A stretch of DNA of 32,252 nucleotides from Chara braunii. Taxonomy: Eukaryota; Streptophyta; Charophyceae; Charales; Characeae. Positions 10,165 to 19,050 of the stretch are shown in pieces. The translations under genes and the position numbers were made by a program. The notes below the pieces were generated by a model. It was not told the origin of the DNA and ran no database searches. It saw nothing but the letters and a program-made list of their open reading frames with translations. The stretch spans positions 184,701-216,952 of the forward strand of contig BFEA01000851.1 in NCBI GenBank assembly GCA_003427395.1, given 5' to 3'. Each line of letters begins with the position of its first letter. The stretch's first letter is position 1.

Positions 10165-10251
10165 CCTCTCACAAGGACTCGTTTTGATTTTTTAAAAATT
10201 GAAAAAAAACTCATTGCTTCGCACCTTTCTTTTTTCATCAATCAAATCAAA

Positions 10252-10322
10252 GGCTAAGTAACATAAAGGTAATGTATTGGACTGCAAATCCACGAATGAT
10301 GGTTCGAATCCGTCCTTAGCCT
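10252..10322 (+). tRNA. trnC(GCA): tRNA-Cys(GCA), mitochondrial type
   Basis: Acceptor GGCTAAG pairs with CTTAGCC. The anticodon arm carries GACTGCAAATC with anticodon GCA, and the T arm is GATGGTTCGAATCCGTC (its stem has a mismatch). The discriminator is T. The D-arm form (TAACATAAAGGTAATGTA) is that of plant mitochondrial trnC. It lies about 230 bp before the trnfM-like remnant and the rRNA start, in the same orientation. Confidence 0.85.
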
Positions 10323-10483
10323 ACTTACTCGGCAAGTTGACCAAGTTGAGTTTCTTAAGAGATTGATGTTGCCTGTTTCACTATAATAATACGACACTAC
10401 ATACAAACAAAGGTATCTATCGTACGTATACTCATAAGTCATTGGTCTTTCTTTTATATTATTAATTAGTAGTAGCTCCACGG

Positions 10484-10536
10484 ATTGACTGGAACTGGTA
10501 AACTCATTGTTGTAGGTTCAAATCCTACATTCCAGA
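10484..10536 (+). pseudogene. trnfM-like remnant lacking the anticodon arm
   Basis: A D-arm-like piece (GGAACTGGTAAACTCA) is followed almost directly by a perfect T arm (TGTAGGTTCAAATCCTACA) and a short acceptor-like end. The D-arm text resembles plant mitochondrial initiator tRNA (GGAATTGGT...AACTCATC), and its place just upstream of rrn18 fits the trnfM-rrn18 linkage known in wheat. The anticodon stem-loop is missing, so it cannot be a working tRNA. Identity is inferred from the D arm and context. Confidence 0.4.
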
Positions 10537-10555
10537 AATTAAGCCATAATCAAAA

Positions 10556-10650
10556 AACAGAGTTTGATCCTGGCTCAGAATGAACGCTAGCGATATGCTT
10601 AACACATGCAAGTCGAACGTTGTTTTCTCATTTGAAAACAAAGTGGCGGA
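10556..10650 (+). rRNA. rrn18: 5' fragment of mitochondrial small-subunit rRNA
   Basis: It contains the near-universal 16S-type start AGAGTTTGATCCTGGCTCAG. The following text ATGCTTAACACATGCAAGTC and CGAACGTTG is of plant mitochondrial, not plastid, form (AATGAACGCTAGCGATATGC). It ends at GTGGCGGA, where the real gene would go on with GGGTGAGTAA-like sequence; instead unrelated sequence follows. Only about 95 of nearly 2,000 bases are present. Confidence 0.9.
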
Positions 10651-10720
10651 TCGGCCTTGCCGAACACGTCCGGGCAATTATCCCACCAGCATCTCACGTT
10701 CACGAGTATTCCGTTCAGCT

Positions 10721-10764
10721 GGCGAATAAAGCAATAGCTTCAGTTAAAGCAAAACCTAAAATGG
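10721..10764 (-). pseudogene. atp9: Exon fragment of mitochondrial ATP synthase subunit 9 (c-ring)
   Basis: Read on the minus strand the segment encodes ILGFALTEAIALFA, part of the second membrane helix of F0 subunit c, including the conserved Glu that carries the proton. It begins directly after a group II intron 3' end, with the split codon completed by CC. After ALFA the reading frame departs from the family (S, then stop), so either another intron starts here or the gene is broken at the join to the rRNA fragment. The short match is convincing because it is the best-conserved part of the protein and abuts the intron exactly. Confidence 0.85.
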
Positions 10765-11117
10765 GTAGGGGTCAGAGGTGAGTCTCTGCCCTCCGAACCG
10801 TACGTGACAGTTTCCCGTCATACAGCTCTCCATCAGCGTTCCGTCTCGAACGCATAACACTCCCAGACGGGCCAACACTGCGTGCCTCCTGGATGTTTCC
10901 GCCGGGCCAGCGGCACGGGTTGCGTGCCCCCCGTGATCACCAAATGAAATTAAATAGTGTGCGACGGACTAACTCAAGTCCGTCGATTTAGGCTCCTTCC
11001 CGTCTGCTGATTCACTTAGTTAGGTACTACGAGCCCTCTGTCCCATTCGACCTGAATGGTTCACCGGTTCCACCAAATGCTCTCATCCCGAAATGGGATT
11101 CCAACTGTCAGGTTGGA
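10765..11117 (-). other. 3' part of a mitochondrial group II intron (domains V and VI intact)
   Basis: On the minus strand, domain V is the 34-nt hairpin at 10795-10828. It starts GAGCTGTATG, has a GAAA tetraloop and ends CACGTACGGTTC, close to the family consensus. Domain VI follows at 10766-10794 with stem GCAGAG/CTCTG and an unpaired A three bases from the stem foot, the branch-point position. The intron ends in AC just before the atp9 exon. Upstream to about 11117 lies structured sequence that probably includes domains II-III and the ORF-less domain IV; the 5' end and domain I are missing. The catalytic end looks well preserved, but a partial intron cannot splice by itself. Confidence 0.85.
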
Positions 11118-11205
11118 CGAGAACGCAGATTGCGCTTCAGGTGCTGTTGGGTACGAAGTCGGTAGATGTCGAAGCAGCCCGCAAAGAGTCTCCAACCTCC
11201 AAAGC

Positions 11206-11589
11206 ATCCCAGGGGGCTTGGAAGATTTGGAAAAAGCCCTTGCTGACATTCGTCTGAACCTGCCGGACCGAGAAGGTGGTGAAGTCATGAGAGCACCGCC
11301 TGGCACTAAACTTAGCTTTCACGCACTGCCCGTAGGAAAGCTTAAAATCCAGATCGGAACTCACCACACTGATGCACTAGTGGATGGCGGCGCGGAAATT
11401 ACCCTCATACGATGGGATTTCGCAACAATCACCGGGTGCACAATAAACAAGGAAGTAGCAGGGAGTATCAGGGGAGCCGGTGGAGAAATCCCCTTCACTG
11501 GGTACGTCACCAAATGCGCGGTCAGGGCAGGAGTCCAGGAATCCATCTGGTCTTTCCAACGGATGACCGTCATGGAAGAAATGGACTAA
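11206..11589 (+). pseudogene. pro: Element A protease (retropepsin), frameshifted at its end
   Basis: The frame resumes after the foreign block and encodes a retropepsin-type aspartic protease that would cut the Gag-Pol polyprotein. The active-site loop reads ALVDGGAEITLI, with the catalytic Asp codon at 11383; the usual Ser/Thr after Asp is Gly here. The frame ends in MD followed by two stops (11587, 11590), while the second conserved element DIILGRPW begins at 11591 in another frame. A single extra base next to 11587 explains this. The first tens of codons before 11206 are uncertain because the edge of the insert lies there. Confidence 0.75.
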
Positions 11590-11590
11590 T

Positions 11591-12215
11591 GACATAATCC
11601 TTGGGAGGCCATGGTGCGCCAATGTAGAAATGATTGGCATGCACTTGCATGACGGCACGTACATGGTAGACATAGAGGATCCGGTGATTGGTCGCGGGGA
11701 ACTCCTCCGACTCCTCGGAACTGGAGGGGACCCTCCGAAGGGCAAATTGGCAACCTGGTCGCCAACATTCGAAGAAAGTGCACGGAAGGGGGCATTCGCG
11801 CGAATGGAAGGAATGAGGGAAAGGGTAGAAATTATGATTGAGGAGGCCTTTAGTAAAAAGGAATGGATCAAGATGGGCTTGCCCGTAAAGAAGAGGAGGC
11901 CAGAGGACGAGTCCCTGGAAGTTATGGTGGCAGAAAAAGAGTCGGAAGTCGAACTTGGGGCCAGCCTGCCCAAACCAAAGGAAGGCCGGAACGAAACGTC
12001 GGAGGTAGTACTTGAAATCCCAGATTTATTACAACTCGTTAAGGCCATCAGGTACCACAAAGTGGGGGTGGACCTCGCAGCGCTTCCCATATTTGAGGAT
12101 GGGGTTCGAAAGGGCTACTGTCTGAATGGGAAGCTAGTCAGCATCCAGCCCCGCGTCTTGGAGGTAGCAAGGCCGATCCCGACCGTTCATTTTTTAGGAG
12201 AACGATCCTCGAAGG
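11591..12215 (+). pseudogene. Element A protease end and pro-RT linker
   Basis: It opens with DIILGRPWCANVEMIG, the C-terminal retropepsin motif ((I/V)LG), then about 190 residues of charged linker with no motif I know. At about 12200 the frame changes: the coding continues as VRKYKPVGKKAKPVSI in the frame of the RT, again by an indel. The linker length is in the range seen between protease and RT in Ty3-type polyproteins. Confidence 0.7.
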
Positions 12216-13860
12216 TAGTGTGCGAAAGTATAAACCCGTAGGCAAGAAGGCCAAGCCGGTCTCGATTCTAGTAGAAACGTCAAAGGAAGAGGCCATAGAG
12301 AAGGAGGAGGAAATCTTGCGGGTAATAAGGGAGAGGCGAGCAACGGAAGGGCATCGCATACCAGAGGAGGTAGCAAATACCATGAAAATAGGAGTGGAAG
12401 GGTTTCTAACGGCGGAAGAAACTCAGATGATAAGAAAGGCGTGCCAGGAGTTTCATTTAGCTTTCGCTTTCAACGATCATCAGAAAGGGCGATTGAACAC
12501 AAAGCTAGTTCTTCCTGTCAGGATCCACACCGTACAACACGAGTGTTGGAATGACAAAGGGCCCGCCTATGAGTTTGGGATAGCAGCGGAAGTCACCGAC
12601 CTGCTTAGAGCTAAGATAGATTCTTTCGTGGCTGAACCCACCGCATCCCCCTACGCGAACAAGTGGTTCGTGTTCAGGAAGCCCAATAAGACGCTCAGGT
12701 GGATCCAGGACCTGCAGAAGCTCAATGCGGTAACAATTAGGGACGCAGGCTCGCTGCCACAGACCGACTTGTTGGCAGAATCTCATGCGGGGCGGAGTAT
12801 TTACTCCCTGGTAGACTTGTACTCAGGATACGATCAGTTGCCGCTCGATGCGAGGGATAGACCGTACACCGCAATGCACACCCCCGTAGGGCAGCTGCAG
12901 ATGCAAGCGACCCCTATGGGTTTTACAAATGCGGTAGCAGAGGCGCAGAGAAGGATGCTCCCCGTCGCAGGGGAAATGTTTCCAGAAGAGTGTGAATCGT
13001 ATATAGATGATAATCCCGTGAAAGGCGCAAGATACAAAGATGAGACGGAAGTGCAACCGGGAGTGCGGAAGTTCGTCTGGGACCACCTGCAGGATATTAG
13101 GGACCTACTCCAACGATTCCTCATTTACAATATTACTGCAAGCGGACCCAAGAGCATCCTGGCCATTCCGGAAGTTACCATACTGGGATTTCGTTGCGGA
13201 GCGTATGGGAGGAGACCCGACCCAGCAAAAACGGATAAGATCTCCCAGTGGCCGACACCCCTACGCACCACGGCGGAAGTACGAGCCTTCCTAGGGGTGG
13301 TCGGGTTCTGAAGGATCTTCATCAAAGGATTCGCAAAGATAGCAGAGCCTATCCGCGCAATGATTAGGGACGGCGGCACTATGGATTGGACCGAGGATAG
13401 GGAAGCAGCAACCTAGACCCTGAAAGACATCTTGTCATCCGATCAGGTCACTCTAGCAACACCCTGTTTCAACAACGAGGTAGGACGGCCTTTCATCTTA
13501 GAAACAGATGGGGGACCGTTGGCAGTTGGAGGAGTATTGATCCGGAGAAGCGAGGAGGGCAGGGAAAGGCCAATCAGATTTGAAAGTAGGACCCTGAATT
13601 CGACAGAACGGCGGTACTCACAGTTCAAGAAGGAGGTCTTAGCGATTCTGCATTGTCTTAAGACCTTTCAGGCATACCTGTTCGGAAGGCGATTTATTCT
13701 AAGGATTGATCCCACCAACGTTGTCGGAGCCCTAAAGAACTACAAGCCCATAGACCCGACCGTTGGCAGATGGATAGGCTTCATATGGCAATTCGACTAT
13801 AAGGTCGAGCGGATTGCGGGGCTTCGAAATAGGGCAGATGGGTTGAGCAGGGTATGCATC
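12205..13860 (+). pseudogene. pol: Element A reverse transcriptase and RNase H, with two in-frame stops
   Basis: RT would copy element RNA into cDNA and RNase H would remove the RNA strand. RT blocks in order are: YANKWFVFRKPNKTLRWIQD (block 2), LVDLYSGYDQLP (block 3), TPMGFTNAVAEAQ (block 4), the catalytic YIDD at 13000-13011, then FRCG and the thumb WPTPLRTTAEVRAFLGVVGF. A TGA at 13309-13311 follows GF, and the text RIFIKGFAKIAEPI continues in frame; relatives have an aromatic residue there. A TAG lies at 13414-13416. RNase H follows with FILETDGG (Asp codon at 13507), SRTLNSTERRYSQFKKEVLAI and RNRADGLSRV at its end. The DPTNV in place of the usual DHKPL is a lineage trait. Confidence 0.9.
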
Positions 13861-15555
13861 ACGCCCGAAGGAGGAGAGGACGCGGAACCAATCGACGCCT
13901 TCCTAGAGTATGAAGAAGGGACCCTTGTGGTGGATAATAAGATGGCAGATCCAGCAATTACAACAGGTCAGTTGCTGATTCAGACCTTGGAAAAGGGTGC
14001 ACCTGCAGTAGTTGCAGAACTCAAGGAAGAACCAGTCACCACAGTTAGGCGTAAAGAGGAAAAAGACTCGTGGGGAGCAGAAGTAGGGGTCAGAGAGGAA
14101 TTGATGGCAATGACCGTGGAAGGGGGGCGGGATGCCGTAATGACATTGGCCGAAACCTGGGCGCAGAAGGAGTGTCAGTACCTAGTCAACCTCACTCGGG
14201 AGGAGCAGGGTGCGGATCAAAACGAACAGGAATTCTTCCTCATACAAATGTATGAGGGCGTTTTCAAAGAAATTGGTTTGCTGCTTGTAGGGAACAAACA
14301 ACCCACGGAAGTCAGTCCCAAGGCAAGGGAGGAAGTAGAAAAGTACGTCCTAAGAAATGGCCACCTGTTCAAGAGAGAGGAAGGGATGATGCCTAGACGC
14401 GTCGTTTGTGGGAGGTCTAGGCAGCTGGACATAATTCAGGCAATGCATGATGGGCTAGCTGGGGGTCACCGGTCGTCAAAGGGGACACTTGCAAAGATTG
14501 TGCCCCTGTATTTCTGGCCAGGAATGGCAGGCATGGTCGCAACGTACTGTCAGACGTGTCTGATATGTCAAGAAAGGAGCTCCGTACGGGGTTACGAGCC
14601 CCTTAGACCCACCCGGGTACTGGGACCCGGACACCTTGTTCACCTCGATCTTGCCGTTATGCCCGTATCGACCGATGGGTTTAGATACATCTTGGATGCA
14701 AGGGATAATCTTAGTGGCTATGTAGAAGCCGTAGCCCTCAAGAGGAAGACAAGGAAAGCAGTGGCCGATTGGGTGGAAGATTTCTACCTAAGGCAGCCCT
14801 TCGTGCGCAGGTTTATAGCAGACAATGAGACAAAATTCGTTAACTAGGAGGTGTTGAACAGGCTTAAGACACTGTGTGTACCGATCAAGATCACCGAGCC
14901 CTACCAACCTGAGGCAAATGCACCAGTTGAAAGGGGTCACCGGACTTTGAAGAACACAATCGCAAAGTTGGCAGCAGATAATTTGGGAAGTTGGCCACGG
15001 TTTCTTAAGCAGGCAGTTTTCGCCGAGAACATGACTCCAAAAAGAACAACGGGATGTAATCCAGCAGAACTCTGGTATGGAAGGGAGATCGATTTTTCGA
15101 TAGAAGCTTTGGTCCCTACCTGGAACAGGCTAGATGACGACCCACACTTGAGCACGGAAGAGTTAATCACCGCACGTTGCCTGCAGGTTGCCAGAAATGA
15201 GGAGGCACTTGAGGAAGTAGTCAATCGTGTGACGGACAGCCGAATGAGGGATAAAGCAAGATGGGACCAGGTTAAGCACATTCAGAAGGAGCCACTCCAG
15301 GTGGGGGAAAAGGTGCTAGTTAGGAACTCGGCTCTTGAAAGCACATGGTCCGGGCAACTGGGAAAAAGATTCAAAGGGCCTTACAGGATCGCTAAGCGGG
15401 TGGGCCTGAACACGTTTGAACTTGAGGATCTCGATGGTTCTAGCATAAGAGGGCCATTTCCGGGACAGAGATTGGTCAGATTTCTGAGCAGAGATCCGGT
15501 GGAACAGTGGCTACAAGAGGCCCAGGACAGGGAAAATGCGGAACTGACAGCCTGA
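13861..15555 (+). pseudogene. int: Element A integrase (HHCC, DD35E, GPY), one in-frame stop
   Basis: Integrase would insert the cDNA into the host genome. After a variable linker comes a zinc-binding N-terminal domain (HDGLAGGH from 14446; CQTCLIC). The catalytic core has Asp in HLDLAVM, Asp in FIADNETKF and Glu in APVERGH, with 35 positions between the last two (DD35E). The C-terminal GPY module reads LGKRFKGPYRIAKRV with FELEDLDG, then a stop at 15553. A TAG at 14845-14847 interrupts the frame after KFVN. No chromodomain is visible after GPY. The frame is the same as that of the RT, so it was one polyprotein. Confidence 0.9.
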
Positions 15556-16015
15556 AAGACAGGCAGCTCGCTATAAGTTCTGGACTGCCTCCCTGTGGAA
15601 GTGATCATGACCACAGGGATTGTTCGTTTGTGTGTCTTGACTTTTGTGGAACGTGGGGAGACTGCCTGGGCTGACTGTGACTGGGCCTGGGAGCACGGGA
15701 CAGTGTATTATAGTTTTTGTGGGGTAACGCTGGGAACTGTCTATGCGAGGTACTTATGGGTTGGGACAATGTACCATAGTTTTTGGAGGGGGGGGTGATG
15801 CCGTGGACTGCCTACATGGGGCACCTATGGGTTGGTACAATGTGTCGAGGGTTCTAAGGGATAATGGGGCTACCAACTATATGGGGGCAAGCAAGAGTCC
15901 TAGGGCAACCTCCAAAGCCGCAAATGGGAGTGGAAGGGAATGCGTGTGTATGAGGGGTTGTGGTGATTATTATGCGTGAACAGGACCAGGCAAGGAGCAA
16001 ACAGCAACCGGCAAA
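15556..16015 (+). repeat. Element A spacer with three imperfect repeats of 66-71 bp
   Basis: The phrases GGGACAGTGTATTATAGTTT, GGGACAATGTACCATAGTTT and GGTACAATGTGTCGAGGG begin at 15697, 15763 and 15834. Each is preceded by a TGGG-rich phrase. There is no convincing coding frame. This spacer separates the pol gene from the accessory frame and might hold its promoter or splice acceptor, but nothing decisive is seen. Confidence 0.6.
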
Positions 16016-16633
16016 ATGGAATTCGGAAATGAAAATGACAGCAACGCTATCAATAGGCCTACTGAGGGGCAGTCATCGAGACAGGCTGGGGAATCAAGCT
16101 CCAGGAAGAGGAAGTTATAAGTGGGGTTTGACCATAACCTGGTGCTAAACAGAGGGGGCAGGAAACAAGGGACCAGAGGGCCATCACCACTGAAGGGAGG
16201 GGAGCCAATAGAGCTGCCGTCAGAGAGTGATCCTAGCAGCAACGAAGAGGGGAACCCAGAGGAGGGACAACGGCCGAGGGAGAATGAGCCAGTTGAGTTC
16301 ATCGACCTCACCAGCGACGAGGAGGAGGACAAGGTAACAACGCCCACAAGAGAAGAACGGGGAAGAGGGGAGCAGCCGGGAGAGAAAAATGATAAATAGA
16401 TAGAAGAGTTCGGGTATGAGTTCAGTGATTGGTTCGATCAATGGGGCACTATCTTGCGATACCAGTGGATCATGAAGGCAAGGGAAAAGCTGGGCAGGGG
16501 AGAGGATCTAACCCCAACAACCTTCTTCACGGAACAGACACTCCTCCAGTTTCAAAGAACAAAGAGGTAAATGGAGCAGGAAAGGGAGAATCGCACAAGG
16601 AGAGAGGCTCAACGCAGGCCACCTGGACATTAG
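16016..16633 (+). pseudogene. Element A accessory reading frame (ORF3) with SUMO-interaction-like motif
   Basis: A single frame from ATG 16016 to TAG 16631-16633 (205 codons) is broken only by TAA 16118, TAG 16397 and TAA 16568. It starts with polar text ending in the basic SSSRKRKL (NLS-like). Next is an acidic, Ser/Glu-rich part holding VEFIDLTSDEEED (16292-16330), a hydrophobic core followed by acids as in SUMO-interacting motifs. It ends with a Trp/Phe-rich part (FGYEFSDWFDQW) and a charged tail. The gene sits after integrase, where envelope-like or other extra genes of Ty3 elements lie. No signal peptide or membrane helix is visible, so it is not envelope-like. I do not recognise the family; it could also be the N-terminal part of another element's gag. 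Confidence 0.5.
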
Positions 16634-16650
16634 GGGAATAGCAGGCGCAA

Positions 16651-16660
16651 TGGGGGGGGG
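16651..16660 (+). promoter_or_regulatory. Candidate polypurine tract of element A
   Basis: T followed by nine G lies just before TGTAAC at 16661. A purine run immediately 5' to a TG dinucleotide is the usual primer site for plus-strand DNA, next to the 3' LTR. No matching 5' LTR start is available in the window to confirm it. Confidence 0.45.
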
Positions 16661-16999
16661 TGTAACTAGAAATTGGGAAGGGTTGGTACCTGGGCAGGGA
16701 CAACTGCCATTTTGAATTTCGCATTTGAACTTTACCAAATGGACTGAAATGAGGCAACTTTTGACTAAAGATCGGGCAATAGGTGCTACTTCGTGTAAGT
16801 CGTTGCTTTTCAGGAAAATACATAAGGATCAGTGCACTTAGATATAAAACTGTGACAGGTTGCGTTGGCTAAGAGTAAGCAAGGGGAAAACAAGGGGGAT
16901 CGAGATGAGACGAGTCTATAATGTTGTCGTCACATTCAAACTTTTTCTCCTCCTTTTTGGGAAGCGCCAATAGTCGACCACCCCCCTCCAACCCATCTT

Positions 17000-17323
17000 C
17001 CTCCTCCATCACCCACGCCCATCCTCCATAGCCGAACCTCCCCAACCCTTCTCCTTCCTCCATCACCCACACCCGTCCACCATAGCCGACCACTCCCCAA
17101 CCCTTCTCCTTCCTCCATCACCCACACCCGTCCGCCAATAGCCGACCACCCCCCCCAACCTTTCATCCTCCTCCATCACCCACGTCCATCCTCCATAGCT
17201 GGACCTCCCCAACCCTTCTTCTTCCTCCATCACCCACACCCGTCCGCCATAGCCGACCACCCCCCAACCCTTCTTCCTCCTCCATCACCCACGTCCATCC
17301 TCCATAGCCGGACCTCCCCAACC
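17000..17323. repeat. About 55-bp minisatellite with two unit types
   Basis: CCATCACCCAC marks unit starts near 17006, 17060, 17115, 17173, 17227 and 17282. Type 1 units read CGYCCATCCTCCATAGC...CCTCCCC; type 2 units read CACCCGTCCRCCATAGCCGACC. Their order is 1-2-2-1-2-1, largely alternating. The array runs into the assembly gap. Gly/Trp-rich minus-strand frames here are artefacts. Confidence 0.9.
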
Positions 17324-17853
17324 NNNNNNNNNNNNNNNNNNNNNNNNNNNNNNNNNNNNNNNNNNNNNNNNNNNNNNNNNNNNNNNNNNNNNNNNNNNNN
17401 NNNNNNNNNNNNNNNNNNNNNNNNNNNNNNNNNNNNNNNNNNNNNNNNNNNNNNNNNNNNNNNNNNNNNNNNNNNNNNNNNNNNNNNNNNNNNNNNNNNN
17501 NNNNNNNNNNNNNNNNNNNNNNNNNNNNNNNNNNNNNNNNNNNNNNNNNNNNNNNNNNNNNNNNNNNNNNNNNNNNNNNNNNNNNNNNNNNNNNNNNNNN
17601 NNNNNNNNNNNNNNNNNNNNNNNNNNNNNNNNNNNNNNNNNNNNNNNNNNNNNNNNNNNNNNNNNNNNNNNNNNNNNNNNNNNNNNNNNNNNNNNNNNNN
17701 NNNNNNNNNNNNNNNNNNNNNNNNNNNNNNNNNNNNNNNNNNNNNNNNNNNNNNNNNNNNNNNNNNNNNNNNNNNNNNNNNNNNNNNNNNNNNNNNNNNN
17801 NNNNNNNNNNNNNNNNNNNNNNNNNNNNNNNNNNNNNNNNNNNNNNNNNNNNN
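17324..17853. other. Assembly gap (530 N)
   Basis: An uninterrupted run of N with a minisatellite on its left and a CT microsatellite on its right. Both would defeat short-read assembly, and the true length is unknown. Confidence 1.

Positions 17854-17907
<54 letters not shown>
17854..17907. repeat. (CT)n microsatellite, second copy
   Basis: A pure CT run at the right edge of the gap, followed by the same sequence as the run that opens the window. Confidence 0.95.
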
Positions 17908-17911
<4 letters not shown>

Positions 17912-19050
17912 CCCTCTCCCTCCGTCTTCCTCCATTCCTTCAAACTCCTTTAGCCCTTAACCCTTCCGTCACCTCTTCCCCTCCATGGCATGTGACTAAC
18001 CCCTACCCTCACCTGCTACATTGCCAGGGAACGAATGGGAAGGAACTTGGTCCTCACTTGGTGGAAAGCGAGGGCAAGGGAAGCGCAGCCGGTCCCTTGT
18101 GCCACCAAGGAGGAAAGGATACGAGGCTATTGGGAACATTTGTGAAAACGAAAAGGAGTGTTGTTTTTGGACGAGGTCAGTTTGACTTAACCATCTCCCC
18201 GACTGCATGACTAAGGTGGCTGCATGGTCTGCTTGAGGGAAGGAAGCGGCTGAAACAAGGGATCATGGAAGGGCAAAGGAAACTTAGGCTTGCGGGAAGG
18301 GCCGATGTGTTGACCCCAATGGGGATTGTGCTTGGTCATCTCTATTGTGTGGTCTTGCGCAGGTGAGTAGCTAGGGACGATTTGGACGGGGATGGACCCA
18401 CGGATGAGGACTAGGGTGGGAGATTGGCAAAAGGGAAGGGATTTGGATCCGGCTTAAGCTACGGATGCGGGATGAGTTGAGGCCGGCCGCTTGGGCCGAT
18501 GGTTGATGCATGGACTTGGGTTGTGCGGAAATTGTATGGAATGTCTCTCCCTTATGTGCAATGCGACCCCTGAAAAGACTAAGGGCGGTCTCGGATAGGT
18601 GATGCGATGCTAGTGGCTCGCGCAAAAATATATATATATAGCGGCTACGGGTCCGAGCGACGCCACCTCACCCCAAGGATCTCGTCGGGGCTGTCCCGAG
18701 CCACTAGACTTAGTGAAAGGGTGCTTGGCCCAATGGATGACGCTTGGCCTGCGCACGGAAAGAAGACAAACTCTCAACGAACTCCCTGGACTGCCTGAGT
18801 ATTGGAAAGAGCAATTGCCTGGTCAGACTCAAATGGATCGAGAAAAACGTCGCGAGTGAGCAAAGAGCTACCATCTTGACGCGAGAGCGGAGCTACATCC
18901 CCCAATGTAAAGCCCTCTCGCGAAAGGCCCATCCCCATCCATCTCGTAGCAGTAGGTGGGGGTGCCCCTGGGACGAACGACCCGCGCCCTGAGCGTGAGC
19001 GTGGGCGGGTCGAGCCAAGTGGGACCCGCAGTGGGGTCGACCGAGGCTCG

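Larger units (their letters stand above)
3372..11117. other. Foreign block splitting element A, mitochondrial-type DNA at both ends
   Basis: Element A's coding stops at about 3371 and resumes at about 11120-11206. The left edge carries a group II-intron-like snippet plus trnK; the right edge carries trnC, a trnfM-like remnant, the rrn18 start and an atp9 exon/group II intron on the minus strand. The interior (about 3500-10160) is satellite, microsatellite and unassigned DNA. A 22-bp perfect inverted repeat links 3372-3393 with 10975-10996. The block could be a real insertion patched with organelle DNA, or an assembly join; the sequence alone cannot decide. Edge positions are accurate to about 20-80 bp. 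Confidence 0.6.
10165..11117 (+). other. Mitochondrial-type DNA in the nucleus (NUMT), rearranged
   Basis: This stretch carries trnC(GCA), a trnfM-like remnant and the first 95 or so bases of the mitochondrial small-subunit rRNA on the plus strand. It then switches directly to an atp9 exon and group II intron on the minus strand. In wheat mitochondria trnfM lies just before rrn18, so the trnfM-like/rrn18 order is native, while the rrn18/atp9 head-to-head join inside the rRNA is not expected in a functional mitochondrial genome. The fragments are therefore a scrambled transfer or a product of mitochondrial recombination. Edges are judged by composition and by where element A coding resumes. 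Confidence 0.8.
1..19050 (+). mobile_element. Element A: decayed Ty3/Gypsy-type LTR retrotransposon with a 7.7 kb insert
   Basis: Gag (CCHC), protease, RT (YIDD), RNase H and DD35E integrase occur in that order on the plus strand, which is the Ty3/Gypsy order. An accessory reading frame and a G-run polypurine tract follow. A repeat of about 1.15 kb is present at both ends (1-1223 and 17854-19050) and is best read as the shared part of the LTRs; the left part of the 5' LTR lies outside the window. The element is dead: gag and pol carry several in-frame stops, frameshifts at about 11587 and about 12200, and a foreign block between about 3372 and 11117. I could not identify a primer binding site or the exact LTR ends, so the outer limits are inference. 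Confidence 0.75.
16661..19050 (+). mobile_element. Element A 3' LTR (candidate), containing minisatellite and assembly gap; truncated at right
   Basis: It starts with TGTAAC right after the G run and its right half (17854-19050) repeats the window's first 1.2 kb. Between them lie unique sequence, a 55-bp minisatellite and 530 N. At 19050 the repeat stops abruptly at GAGGCTCG and LTR sequence of the B family begins, so its end was probably lost there. About 4% mismatch between the two copies suggests an old insertion. Confidence 0.5.

Noticed and set aside
10556-10650. Bacterial or plastid 16S rRNA gene
   Set aside because: The text after the universal start is of plant mitochondrial form, and the neighbours (trnC, atp9 intron) are mitochondrial.
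16016-16633. Envelope-like gene of a retrovirus-type element
   Set aside because: No signal peptide, transmembrane segment or Cys pattern; the content is acidic and polar.
17230-17943. Minus-strand frames of more than 200 codons across the gap
   Set aside because: Most of each frame is N; the rest is minisatellite and CT repeat.
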